Origin: Mucilaginibacter oryzae
GTDB lineage: Bacteria > Bacteroidota > Bacteroidia > Sphingobacteriales > Sphingobacteriaceae
NCBI RefSeq assembly: GCF_003148845.1
Contig: NZ_QGHA01000014.1
Location: 1-64,000, forward strand
DNA length: 64,000 nucleotides
Direction of reading: 5' to 3'
Part shown: one piece after another, positions 15,830-25,100 of the stretch
Layout: each line of letters starts with the position of its first letter
How positions within the stretch are numbered: the stretch's first letter is position 1
Notes under the pieces: generated by a model
What the model saw: the letters and a program-made list of their open reading frames with translations, nothing else
What the model was told of the DNA's origin: nothing
Database searches by the model: none
Position numbers and translations under genes: made by a program

Positions 15830-16309
15830 TCACCTCAAATAAGCGAACACATCGGCCGCGATCTCTCCATCGCTCGCTGCCACCGAAAAACGCCAGAGAT
15901 CGAACTGCTCCGGGTCATACAACAGTACTGACGCTTCATGCGGCCTCCGCTCGGTCGCAAAAGGCTTCAGATCGCGGATCATCAGCAGTTCATAGACCCG
16001 GCTTCCGCTGCCCACCGAAAAATTAAAAACTTCCTTCCTTTTTTCGATCGCGCTATCCCGGCTGAACACCTGGAAACTTTTGATCATGGTTGCCAGCATC
16101 CCGCGGATCAGCGTGTCGGGGATATTCAGCTTCTCCAGATCAGCTACTTCCTGAAAGTCATGCCAGTCGCCCTTGTCGGTTAGGGCCAGACCAACCTGTT
16201 GCAATTGCGGCCCGTAAATAAAGAGCTCGATAACGGCGCTGGTGTCTGCGTAATTGATATCTGCATGACCAATGATCAGATTTTTTACGACCAGGTTGTA
16301 AGAAATCAA
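15830..16309 (-). CDS. hypothetical protein
   Basis: A 159-residue minus-strand frame with a full start and a plausible fold: alternating strands, mixed charge, and no signal peptide or membrane helix. It is convergent with the frameshifted small gene; its stop lies four bases from that gene's restored stop. Codon use matches the neighbouring GC-rich genes. I recognise no family. On the other side it is divergent from the cysteine-peptidase operon. Confidence 0.6.
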   Translation of the reverse strand: MISYNLVVKNLIIGHADINYADTSAVIELFIYGPQLQQVGLALTDKGDWHDFQEVADLEKLNIPDTLIRGMLATMIKSFQVFSRDSAIEKRKEVFNFSVGSGSRVYELLMIRDLKPFATERRPHEASVLLYDPEQFDLWRFSVAASDGEIAADVFAYLR

Positions 16310-16387
16310 CCGGGGGCTTTTTTAATGTAATATTTCCATAAGCAAAGGTGAGCGACTTATGACTGACTGAAAAAATATTTTTAAAAA

Positions 16388-16418
16388 TATGATTTTGTTT
16401 ATGAAAATATTATATTTA
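16388..16418 (+). promoter_or_regulatory. possible promoter of the cysteine-peptidase operon
   Basis: TATATTTA at 16411-16418 is one base from the TAnnTTTG -7 element. TATG at 16388-16391, 19 bases upstream, is a weak match to the -33 TTTG. The region is sharply AT-rich within the GC-rich block and is followed by a direct repeat AACCGGTTA / AATCGGTTA at about 16426-16449. Confidence 0.3.
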
Positions 16419-16470
16419 CCACCGTAACCGGTTATTTATTAATCGGTTAGCGACCTTAAACTTGTCATAT

Positions 16471-16587
16471 ATGAAAACACCCGTTATGATTCGGGCTGGC
16501 GTTAGCACTGTCGCGCCGGTTACCGCTTTCCGCCAAATTTCAGGATCCCAAAGTCTTACCCTTTTAATTGATCGGCCATGCAACTGA
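16471..16587 (+). CDS. possible 38-residue leader peptide
   Basis: An ATG at 16471 opens a 38-codon frame (MKTPVMIRAGVSTVAPVTAF...) that overlaps the start of the peptidase gene by ten bases in another frame. The overlap and the position after a candidate promoter suggest a translated leader or a very small partner protein, but it shows no known motif. Confidence 0.25.
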   Translation: MKTPVMIRAGVSTVAPVTAFRQISGSQSLTLLIDRPCN

Positions 16588-17147
16588 ACGCCGGACTCGA
16601 CGATCAGATCGGACTGGTCAGCCCCGGGACGATGGGTTCGCTGGCACCCAGCTACCCGGTCGAAAGACAATTGATGCATAACTGGTGTTGGGCGGCCACA
16701 GCGGTTTCCCTGCGCCGATTCTACCGGGATATGAACATACCTAACCAGCAGCAGTTCGTTGCGCAGGTAACGCAGCGGGGGATCTGTGCCTCGGGGCCGC
16801 TTAATCCGTACTGTGACCTGACCCATGATCTTGGGGATGCCGTCTATGCCAGCGGGCATTTGAGCAATCCCTATCCATCTGCATTGATTCCGAATGATGT
16901 GATCAACTTTATTCAGGGAGGTGCCAGACCGATCGTTTGCCAGATGTACCTTCCCCAGGGGAGCCTGGGTATAGGCATCGGACACGCCGTGTCGATCATC
17001 AGCGCCCAGCCGGACAACCAGGGCGGCCTCAGCGTTTGGGTGGCTGATCCGGGAGACGCCGCTATACTTCATATGAGTTATAACCAGCTGCGCAGTAACT
17101 ACCGGAACTGGGGCGGGCAGTGGTTGCGTAGTTATACCACACATTGA
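16578..17147 (+). CDS. papain-like cysteine peptidase, AvrRpt2/C70-like
   Basis: A 189-residue protein with the signature of AvrRpt2-type papain-like peptidases. The nucleophile is C37 in MHNWCWAATA, H136 is in GIGHAVSII, and an acidic D157 lies in WVADPGD. The Q-x-x-x-N-W-C-W-A-A block and the H and D positions are in the right order and spacing for the catalytic triad. There is no signal peptide, so it acts in the cytoplasm or is exported by another route. Four Cys (C37, C70, C79, C121) are present. It heads a cluster of four plus-strand genes with almost no spacing. What it cleaves is unknown; its partners suggest a membrane or surface system rather than housekeeping proteolysis. Confidence 0.8.
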   Translation: MQLNAGLDDQIGLVSPGTMGSLAPSYPVERQLMHNWCWAATAVSLRRFYRDMNIPNQQQFVAQVTQRGICASGPLNPYCDLTHDLGDAVYASGHLSNPYPSALIPNDVINFIQGGARPIVCQMYLPQGSLGIGIGHAVSIISAQPDNQGGLSVWVADPGDAAILHMSYNQLRSNYRNWGGQWLRSYTTH

Positions 17148-17152
17148 TCAAC

Positions 17153-17707
17153 ATGTCAAAACTTACGACCCATAAAGATAAGACCGTTACCTGGCGTCTG
17201 TTGCGCCAGGTCAAACACCTCATCCGTACCGGACGGCTAAAAGTAACAGATATAGAAGAAGATCAGCTGCGCGTCGCGGCGGTCGTCCGCAGTTATCAAC
17301 TCGGGTCCGCCGGAACCGACGGTAGGTTACCGAACGCTCCGGACGGCTTCCGGCTTTTGCTATCCCAGGGGCAGGAAGTTAAAGCGGCGCTGGACTTTCA
17401 TTACAAAGGCGCCCGTTTGTTCTTTACCCACATGGTCATCGGTCATCAACTCGATGAATTCGTTACTGCACTTAATTTGCTGGAAGAAACCTATCGTTCG
17501 GAAAAAAAGGTCTTTGAAGTGGCACATGTCGATATCCCGCTTGCACACCAGATCCACCTCATCGCTTCCAGCGCATCAAAGCAACGTTTATACCGGCTGG
17601 CTGATGGAGCGATCCATAAGATCTCAGACCGGCACTTACAAAAAGAGACCGATCGACTTCAAAAACGCAGCCAACCCATCACCGCTATCTCACATACCAT
17701 GTCATGA
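17153..17707 (+). CDS. hypothetical protein of peptidase cluster
   Basis: ATG 17153 is chosen over an in-frame TTG at 17144. The 184-residue product has a basic helical N-terminus (TWRLLRQVKHLIRTGRLKV), a central mixed alpha/beta part with FHYKGARLFFTHMVIGHQLDEF, and a basic helical tail. There is no signal peptide, membrane segment or known motif. It lies six bases after the peptidase stop and its end overlaps the next gene by four bases (ATGA), so the three are certainly co-transcribed. It may be a regulator or inhibitor of the peptidase; that is a guess from position only. Confidence 0.65.
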   Translation: MSKLTTHKDKTVTWRLLRQVKHLIRTGRLKVTDIEEDQLRVAAVVRSYQLGSAGTDGRLPNAPDGFRLLLSQGQEVKAALDFHYKGARLFFTHMVIGHQLDEFVTALNLLEETYRSEKKVFEVAHVDIPLAHQIHLIASSASKQRLYRLADGAIHKISDRHLQKETDRLQKRSQPITAISHTMS

Positions 17708-20058
17708 AAACCGCACGCACCTTCATCCTTATCACCTTGCTGCAACTGATCTGTTTAGGATCGTCATTTGCTCAAACCACCATTGCGAAACAATCCGCTG
17801 TTTATGAAGCTATCGCTTTGCTGAATGCCAGACATCACATTAAAGGTGTTATCCTGCCTGACGTTACCGGAATGGCAGGGAATTCCTCCTACCAGGTCAT
17901 CGACCCGTTGACCGGTCACGTAGACAGGGGACTGAGCGGCGCACTGCCTGCTGCCTATACCTGCGATGATGCCACAGCAACCGACATCATCCGCCAGATA
18001 CTGGCCCGTAACGCCGGACTGCCGACAACAGCGACACCGGCCCAGGTACAAACGGCCTACCAGAACAATCAGTTTTTTACAGCGCTATTGACCGGAACGA
18101 CCGTTAACTTTGCTGCTAACAGCAACAACCTCGCTGCAAGCATGACCGGGGTTTATGTTGATCCGCGGGCCGGCAGTGTGGGAAGCAATTTGCTGAACAA
18201 TCTGGCTAATGGCACCGCTGATTTTCTGATCAAGCGCGCCGGTGAAGAGCTATCGATAGCTGTTTTTCAAAAACTAAAGGATTTTTTAGCCAAATACCCG
18301 GAGTTCGCGGTGTTGTTCCCTAAGACGACCGCACTGATCAAACCGGTCATTCCCTATGAATATGCCAAGACCTTGAATGCATTGAAAGCAGCACTTCAGG
18401 AAGATCTGAGCAAATTAACGGGTAATGTGCAGTACCTTTATGGGATACCGCGTTACCAGCTGTTGAATGAACAAGTGCCGGCGCTGACCCTCGTATTTTC
18501 TTCAACGGCGGTGATCAATGAACTGCACGGCAGGAATGGCCTGAGTAAAACCCTGCATGACCTGGACACCTGTACGTTTCTGAATGCCGCCAACAATTAT
18601 GCGAGCTTTGTAAAGGTCTTGAGCCTGACTTCTGATGCCCTGCGCAAAAGAGCTGTTACCGATCCGGACAATGGCGATTACAACTATATCAGCCTCTCGG
18701 AGATCGACCAGTTAACGGGTAAAAATACCGCTAATAAAGCCGAGCTGCTCCGTTACCTGCTCGGTTTCCTTTATCAATCGGGACAGACCATCCCGGTTTA
18801 CAGCGCAACGGGCAGTCAAACCGCGGGCCAGCTGATCAGCAATTGGGCGACAGCGAGCGATATCAATATTGCCGCCCTGCTGGATAAAGTAGGTGCCAGC
18901 GCAGGAAAATTACAGGAATTGACCGACCAGTTGGCGGCATTGAAAAACCAGGATGCCGGCACCGGTCAGATCACCGGTAAAGCCGTGTTTTCAACGGAAA
19001 GGTTTACCGCCTACAACCAGTTGCTCATCACGGCGCTCCAACTGTGCGAGCCTTATGTAACGAACAGCGCTGCGCCGACACAATTCCAGCAGGACTTCAA
19101 ACTGGCCTGTGATTACTGGCCGCCGTTCTCCAGCGGCGGCGTGGACCTGATCAACGCGATCTCCCAAAAGAACTACAGCCTGGCCGCGAAGGATCTGGGT
19201 AATTTGCTGGACGTGGTTACCCAATTTTTAGATAGCAAAAAGGATGATAAAACGTATGTGAATACGGTAACGACCGCGCTGCAAACCGACCTGAACGGTC
19301 GTGTCGCGACAATTACAGCCAGCATTACAACGCTTAACCAACAGATCGCCAATCTTAAATCAACAGCAGCCCCGGCTGGCGCTAACCAGAACACTGTCAA
19401 TTCGCAGATACAGCAATTGCAGGTCAGCCTAAAAAAACTACAGGACCAGCAAACCATAGTGTCCACCGAGAGTAAAGACGCTAAGAATGTCATTTTTGCT
19501 TTATCGAAGGTGATCGAATACTACCAATTATTGGCTGCATTGAGTGAAGCCAACAACAGCCAGGAGGTAGAAACCTTACTCGAAACTTACGCACTTCCGG
19601 CCGGCAGTTCGCGCGTAAAAAAAGAAACAGACTTCAATATTGCGGTTAATGCCTATGTCGGCGGTTTCTTTGCGCGGGGATCGACCTTAGGTCAGGGCTT
19701 TAGTAACCAGTATGGCTTCACCGCGCCGATCGGCTTTACGATCAGCCATGGCATGGGCAAGGTCGGGAGCCTCAGTTTGCTCGCAGCACCATTCGATATC
19801 GGCAGCGTGATCCAGTATAAACTAAATAACCAGGGTGCTTATGAGCAGGATATCAACCTTGCCGGATTGGTATCCCCCGGTGCACATTTCGTCTATGGAT
19901 TCCCATTTTACTTTCCGCTTTCCTTTGGGATCGGTTGCCAGTGGACCGCGCCGCCCACCACACCGGTCAACCAGATATCCCTGTCCCCGCATTTTAACGC
20001 TTTTATTGCGGTAGATATCCCCTTATTCAACTTAAGTGTAATTAAAAAGAAACCATAA
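17704..20058 (+). CDS. large exported protein of peptidase cluster
   Basis: A 784-residue protein with a clear signal peptide (MKTARTFILITLLQLICLGSSFAQ). The body is mostly alpha-helical with many Gln, Asn, Leu and Thr. A coiled coil spans about 535-600 (TLNQQIANLKS, QIQQLQVSLKKLQDQQ). The last 130 residues change to Gly- and aromatic-rich strands (YVGGFFARGSTLG, FVYGFPFYFPLSFGIGC) that look like a small outer-membrane barrel. It therefore probably spans the periplasm and sits in the outer membrane. I know no family with this layout. It starts within the stop of the preceding gene and is followed after 16 bp by a membrane protein. Confidence 0.65.
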   Translation: MKTARTFILITLLQLICLGSSFAQTTIAKQSAVYEAIALLNARHHIKGVILPDVTGMAGNSSYQVIDPLTGHVDRGLSGALPAAYTCDDATATDIIRQILARNAGLPTTATPAQVQTAYQNNQFFTALLTGTTVNFAANSNNLAASMTGVYVDPRAGSVGSNLLNNLANGTADFLIKRAGEELSIAVFQKLKDFLAKYPEFAVLFPKTTALIKPVIPYEYAKTLNALKAALQEDLSKLTGNVQYLYGIPRYQLLNEQVPALTLVFSSTAVINELHGRNGLSKTLHDLDTCTFLNAANNYASFVKVLSLTSDALRKRAVTDPDNGDYNYISLSEIDQLTGKNTANKAELLRYLLGFLYQSGQTIPVYSATGSQTAGQLISNWATASDINIAALLDKVGASAGKLQELTDQLAALKNQDAGTGQITGKAVFSTERFTAYNQLLITALQLCEPYVTNSAAPTQFQQDFKLACDYWPPFSSGGVDLINAISQKNYSLAAKDLGNLLDVVTQFLDSKKDDKTYVNTVTTALQTDLNGRVATITASITTLNQQIANLKSTAAPAGANQNTVNSQIQQLQVSLKKLQDQQTIVSTESKDAKNVIFALSKVIEYYQLLAALSEANNSQEVETLLETYALPAGSSRVKKETDFNIAVNAYVGGFFARGSTLGQGFSNQYGFTAPIGFTISHGMGKVGSLSLLAAPFDIGSVIQYKLNNQGAYEQDINLAGLVSPGAHFVYGFPFYFPLSFGIGCQWTAPPTTPVNQISLSPHFNAFIAVDIPLFNLSVIKKKP

Positions 20059-20074
20059 AAACCGGCATAAAACA

Positions 20075-21130
20075 ATGGCAAAGAAAAATGATGGACCGGA
20101 GCAGCCGGTTACTGGAGATGAGCAGGTAGCAGCAGCCCCTCCGGCGAAAGCTGCGGGTGCGCCGGCCAAAAAAGGAGCGGCGAAGACCCCATCCGACACA
20201 CCGGAGATCCGTGCCCTGCAGATCCGCTTCAATTTTTACAAGTGGTTTCTCGGCACTTTTCTGATCGGTGCTTTTACCACGGTGACGACCTTTATCTTAA
20301 AGGAATATGAATTTAAGTTAAAGACCCGGCAGGCGGAAAGCACCTACCTCAAACCGTACCTGGATAATTACATGAAGTTGTTCGGGAAGAACCTTTTAGG
20401 TTATGATCGCGCGGCCGATATGGCCAAATTCCTTTCCTGTTCGGTGGTCGATAAAGACTATAAACAAGGCTGGAACGATCTTTTTGAGTACTGTCAAAAA
20501 AGGACGACCGAGCTGAAAGCCAAGAATGATTCGATCACCCGGGATAGTATCGAAAATTCGAAAAAGATCATGATCCTGAACACGCAGGCGCAAAAGATCA
20601 ATGCGGCAACCGGTAATCCCTCGCCCAAGGCAGAAGCGCAACTACGCCACATACAAGACTCGCTTACTTCGCTGCGCAAGGAACAGGCTTCTTTGGTCGC
20701 TGAAAAAACCGGGAACCTGAACAAGATCGATCCCCAGCTCACCAATCAGGCCGTTACCGCACAGGGAACGCATGTCGTTCCAAACCCGGTGCCGCCGATC
20801 ACCGCCCCGGCGACCGATAACTATGTCAGCATTTCCGACACGAGTAAATTTATCTCGAAGAACTATGCCCAAACGTTCGGCAAGGTGTTCCAGATCGGTG
20901 TGAATAGTGTGAGCCCGGGCAAGGAAACCTGTAATATCACCTTATATAGTTTAGAAAATGGTAAGTTCAAAGTATTTAAGGACGATGTTGATCTTGACCT
21001 TCTTTCACAGACGTCTTACTATTCGCCGGACCGTCAATACCGGTTCGATGTACAGGTTGTTAAAATGTACTCGTACAGGCTAAGAAATTACGCGACCTTC
21101 CATGTGATCGTTTCCAAAAAGGCGTCATGA
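20075..21130 (+). CDS. single-pass membrane protein of peptidase cluster
   Basis: A 351-residue protein. The Pro/Ala/Lys-rich N-terminus (about 1-45) is cytoplasmic-like; one membrane helix follows (about 58-75, WFLGTFLIGAFTTVTTFIL). A periplasmic-type part has a long helical region with a coiled-coil stretch (about 130-220) and a C-terminal beta-rich domain (about 255-351). No enzyme motif is seen. Together with the previous exported barrel-like protein it could build a cell-envelope assembly, with the cysteine peptidase acting on one of the parts. That is inference from gene order. Confidence 0.6.
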   Translation: MAKKNDGPEQPVTGDEQVAAAPPAKAAGAPAKKGAAKTPSDTPEIRALQIRFNFYKWFLGTFLIGAFTTVTTFILKEYEFKLKTRQAESTYLKPYLDNYMKLFGKNLLGYDRAADMAKFLSCSVVDKDYKQGWNDLFEYCQKRTTELKAKNDSITRDSIENSKKIMILNTQAQKINAATGNPSPKAEAQLRHIQDSLTSLRKEQASLVAEKTGNLNKIDPQLTNQAVTAQGTHVVPNPVPPITAPATDNYVSISDTSKFISKNYAQTFGKVFQIGVNSVSPGKETCNITLYSLENGKFKVFKDDVDLDLLSQTSYYSPDRQYRFDVQVVKMYSYRLRNYATFHVIVSKKAS

Positions 21131-21193
21131 CGCGTGGGGAATTTGCGTTTTCCGATTTTATTTCCCTAACTTCGGAAATTAGCCCCATGTGTC

Positions 21194-21265
21194 ATGCCCC
21201 GTCTTCGTACCCTGAGCGATGCCGAACTGACCGATCTGCTCCGGTCGGGTGACCATCTCAATTAA
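21194..21265 (+). pseudogene. N-terminal stub of an ECF sigma factor
   Basis: ATG 21194 opens a 23-codon frame reading MPRLRTLSDAELTDLLRSGD before a stop. This is the standard opening of Bacteroidota ECF sigma factors, where it continues into AFTEIY and region 2. Nothing of the rest of the gene is found downstream, and composition changes from GC-rich to AT-rich just after it. It therefore marks a deletion or insertion breakpoint between the peptidase cluster and the lanthipeptide locus. Confidence 0.5.
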
Positions 21266-21695
21266 ACAGCGACATATCTTCGATATCATCCCAGCACCCC
21301 AAGCAGGATTGCAGCTCCTTTCCATAATACAACCATATGCTTCCCTCAGCTTCCCTGGTGGATGATAGGTTAAATGAGTATTAGAAATAACGTTTGTTCT
21401 TAAAGATTAGTCTCGCCAATAATCAGATTGGTGTAATAAACTGTACTATTCTGGCCGCTTGAACTACTTTTATTAAAGCAGCCAATTGCATTTCATAACA
21501 TCATGACTTCTATTTCCCAGGGCGCTAACAGCCCGCTTTTTTTGCCGTCGGATGCCCGCTTTTGTGCGCAATAAAATATGAAAAGAATGATCGCTCAATC
21601 TTAAATATCAATTTATAGATCAAGATTTTGTTGTACAGCAAAGGCGTAACCTGAAAAGCCTATAGAGTAAGGACAAACTTTTAAAACTACAAAAA
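21266..21695. other. intergenic region ahead of lanthipeptide precursor
   Basis: An AT-rich spacer with no gene that I can support. A weak GGGC/GCCC hairpin followed by seven T lies at 21520-21543, and GCCCGCTTTT occurs twice nearby. I do not see a clear -33/-7 promoter for the precursor gene, which may instead depend on an alternative sigma factor. Confidence 0.35.
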
Positions 21696-21887
21696 ATGAA
21701 AAATGAAAAACCTATGGAGATCAATCCATTACAACTTGACAAAGAAACCATTGCTAAACTAGATGAAATGCAATTGCAGGAAATCGCTGGTGGCGTTGGC
21801 GTTGAAAGCGTGGGCGTTGTTTCCTGCGGTGGCGTGGGAAACTCATGCGCTGCCGGGACCAGCTGCCAACGCGGTGGTTCTTGCTAA
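21696..21887 (+). CDS. class I lanthipeptide precursor peptide
   Basis: A 63-residue peptide. The leader (about 1-33) has the Bacteroidota GG-leader pattern: NPLQLDKETIAKL, then LQEIAGG just before the cut. The remaining core of about 30 residues has five Ser, one Thr and four Cys, and every Cys directly follows a Ser (VSC, NSC, TSC, GSC), with Cys as the final residue. Four thioether rings are possible. LanB would dehydrate the Ser/Thr residues, a cyclase would close rings to Cys, and the C39 exporter would cut after GG. All three kinds of gene follow directly. Ring topology cannot be read from sequence. Confidence 0.88.
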   Translation: MKNEKPMEINPLQLDKETIAKLDEMQLQEIAGGVGVESVGVVSCGGVGNSCAAGTSCQRGGSC

Positions 21888-21900
21888 TTACACTTTTTTA

Positions 21901-21948
21901 ATATGTCCGGGATGGTCCTCATTGGATTATCCCGGCATATTATTTCTT
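21901..21948 (+). terminator. hairpin between precursor and dehydratase genes
   Basis: ATATGTCCGGGA (21901-21912) pairs with TCCCGGCATAT (21930-21940) with one bulge, followed by TATTTCTT. A leaky terminator here would give more precursor mRNA than enzyme mRNA, as is common in RiPP operons. Confidence 0.55.
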
Positions 21949-22172
21949 AGCTTGATCGGCGGGCGGTTTACTGTGCGATTGACTATTAAAAATCTGAAAA
22001 TACACTCGGTAGCAACTATTCAACATAACCTGTGTTTCGGGTTTTACCTGTAACGCGAACTACCCTGGTATTCATGATGACAATCAACAACCGTCGCCTG
22101 ATAAAAGATGCGCGGAAATATTTTTTGAAAAATTCAGTGACCGGTTCCGGGGTTTTCATTTATCGCTATACC

Positions 22173-25100
22173 ATGAATCAAAGCTATAATTTCTATCTAT
22201 TGAGAACCCCTTGCTTCTCAATGAACAAATTAAGAATTTTAAATGAAACAATAGATAATGCCCATATCCTTAATGATTTTGATTGTCTGAAATCTTTTTT
22301 TTCTGACGATCTGTTTGTTGAAGCTATCTATCTGGCATCAAAAGACCTTTATGATATACTAAATCAGTGGCTTGATGGTCATCTTGATGATGCCAGGAAA
22401 GTTTTCAGCCTGATGCTAACTCTGCATAAATATTACGTTAGAATGTGCACCAGGCCTGTACCTTATGGTACGTTTGCATTAATTAGCAATGGGGTAATTG
22501 ATGGGAACCCCACAAATATCGATTATTCTTCTCGAAAAATTATAAGGAGATCAAGAGTCGACAACGGGATCACCGGTAAGATCATAGCCGGCCTTAACTC
22601 CATACCTGCTGTAAAAAGGCACGTACTGTTTTATCCTAATGATACCATATTAGCCATTGACGGGAAATACCGATATAATGAGTTCAAATATAAGGGTAAC
22701 CGCAGAGAATATTCATTATCTGCCCTGAGCATAAACAGCTATATTGAAGTGATCTATCAAGCAGCAAAGAAAGGAAAAACCTTTGATGACCTTGGTGCTG
22801 TTCTACAGTCTTTAAATCCTAGACTGGATTGGAAAGACATTGCAGTTTTTTTGGATGGATTGATAAAGAACCAGTTTCTGATAAGTGAAATCGATATAAA
22901 ACCGACCCTTAACAGTCAGATTGATTATCTGATTGAAAGGCTGTCCTCTGTAAGTGAAATAGCCGAGACTATTTCAGTTTTAAAAAGGATACAGATTGAG
23001 TTGATTAACAACCAAGGGATATCCACTTATAAAAATGTAGAGCATTTGCTCCAAAAAATCGGCTGGGATCTAAAAGGCGCAATAATTCAGACCGACAGCT
23101 ACGTTAGTGTTCCAAACACATTGAATTCTTCCCTTTGTGACGAAATAGTAAAAACCGCGGAAGAGTTATCGCAAGTGGCGCCATTGTATAGCATGCCTGC
23201 CCTGGAAGAATTTAAAAAGGACTTCATTCATAAATATGAGAACCAGGAAATCCCTTTACTCGAATTAATGGATCCGGAGATCGGTATCGGTTATGGACTG
23301 GCCAAAAGCGGATTGATTGAAGATCTGCCACTATTAAATAAACTCCAGGTTCCTGTTCTCAAAAACACTGCTAAAGGCACTTCTGATGCAATGGATTCGT
23401 TTGCAGACATGAAAATAAAGCAATATTATAGGTCAGGAGCCTACGAACTTGAAATAACATCTGATGAAATAGAAATTCTAAAAAAGCAATATCGGAATCA
23501 AAGCCGCGCTACATCATCGATAATAATAGGGAACCTGATTGGTGCTTCTGCTGAGGCGGTTGACCGGGGAGAATACCAATTTTTGGCGAAAAGGATTAAT
23601 ACTCCTCATGTAACTAAAATCTTCGGCAGATTTGCTGTGGATGATGCCGTATTGACAGCCAATCTTAGAAAATGCGCAGCAGATGAACAGGCTGCAAATC
23701 CTGATCTGTTAATGGCGGAACTCATCCATGTACCTGATGACAGGTTGGGGAATATTATTCAAAGACCAGTAATTAGAGAAATGGAGATACCCATACTATC
23801 CCCATCGTCTTTACCTGAAGAGGGACGGATCGCGCTCACCGATCTTGTCGTGAAAATCAAAAACAACAGAATTATATTGAGGTCTCTAAGCCGGGATAAA
23901 GAAATTTTTCCACATATATCAAACTCGCTGAATGCAACCAATACGCTTGCTGTTTATAAATTCTTGCAAGCATTGCAATATCAGGATCTTCAGTCGGGAT
24001 TTGACTGGGAATGGCGCATCTACGAAAATGAGCCGTTTCTACCAAGAATAAAGTACAAGAAATTTATTGTGAGCAGGGCCCAATGGTTTTTAGGTAAGCT
24101 TGGTACCACGGAATTAAAGCAAAAGGACTCAGACCCTGCTTCAGTCATCAATAGGTTGAGAATCTCTCATAACCTCCCACGTTTTGTTGTACTTCAGAAT
24201 TTCGATAATGAACTGATTCTGGATCTTGACACATCTTTCGGTATCCGACACCTTTATGACAGTGTTAAGCTTCAGGATACCAAAATTCTGGAATACATCG
24301 GGAATCAGGAAGACTGCATCATCAGCGATAAAAATGAAAAGTATTTTAGTGAGTTGTTGATCCCTGTAAAAGGACAACAACTACAATACAGCAATCCGTC
24401 TGGTTTCCGCAAAACCGGGTTTCCCCAGCATTCCGTCGGACTGCAAAAAAATTACCCGCCAGGTAGTGACTGGATTTATTTCAAAATATACATGGGGAAT
24501 TCTACAGCGGACAGATTACTGGTAAGATCAATTAACCCGATAATCGAAAACCTGATAACTGAAGGACTGATCGAAAAATGGTTTTTTATTCGATATCACG
24601 ATCCATACCCGCATATACGGCTAAGGTTTTTTAATGCTCAAAATATGAGTTTTTGGCACGCAGTTGTTGACGCAATCAACAATGGTATCAGGGTATTAAC
24701 GGAAAATAGGGTAATCAATAATTACACGCTGGAGACTTATAAACCGGAATACGAGCGGTATGGCACAGAAACGATGCCTTTAGCGGAAAGCTATTTTTTC
24801 AGGGACAGCGAAACAGCACTTCAGGTGATCGCAACCGTCGACCGATTCAGATCTGAAGAATTGCGGTGGATCGCCTGCATCTATAGCGTCGATCAATTAC
24901 TGACAGATTTTGGCTATTCAACTATTACAAAAGTGAAACTCTTAGAGTCGCTTTACAATAGCTTTTTTGAAGAGTTCAACCACGCTAAAACATCCAAAGA
25001 AACGAAACTGGAAATGTCCCTGAACGATAAATACAGGATCAACAGACGACTCATCGGAGAGGTCTTTGACGATCTGGCTAGCAGTGACGGCATAGCCGAA

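Noticed and set aside
16416..17144. 242-residue minus-strand frame opposite the cysteine peptidase
   Set aside because: The plus strand has an intact catalytic triad in the same place; the minus frame has no motif.
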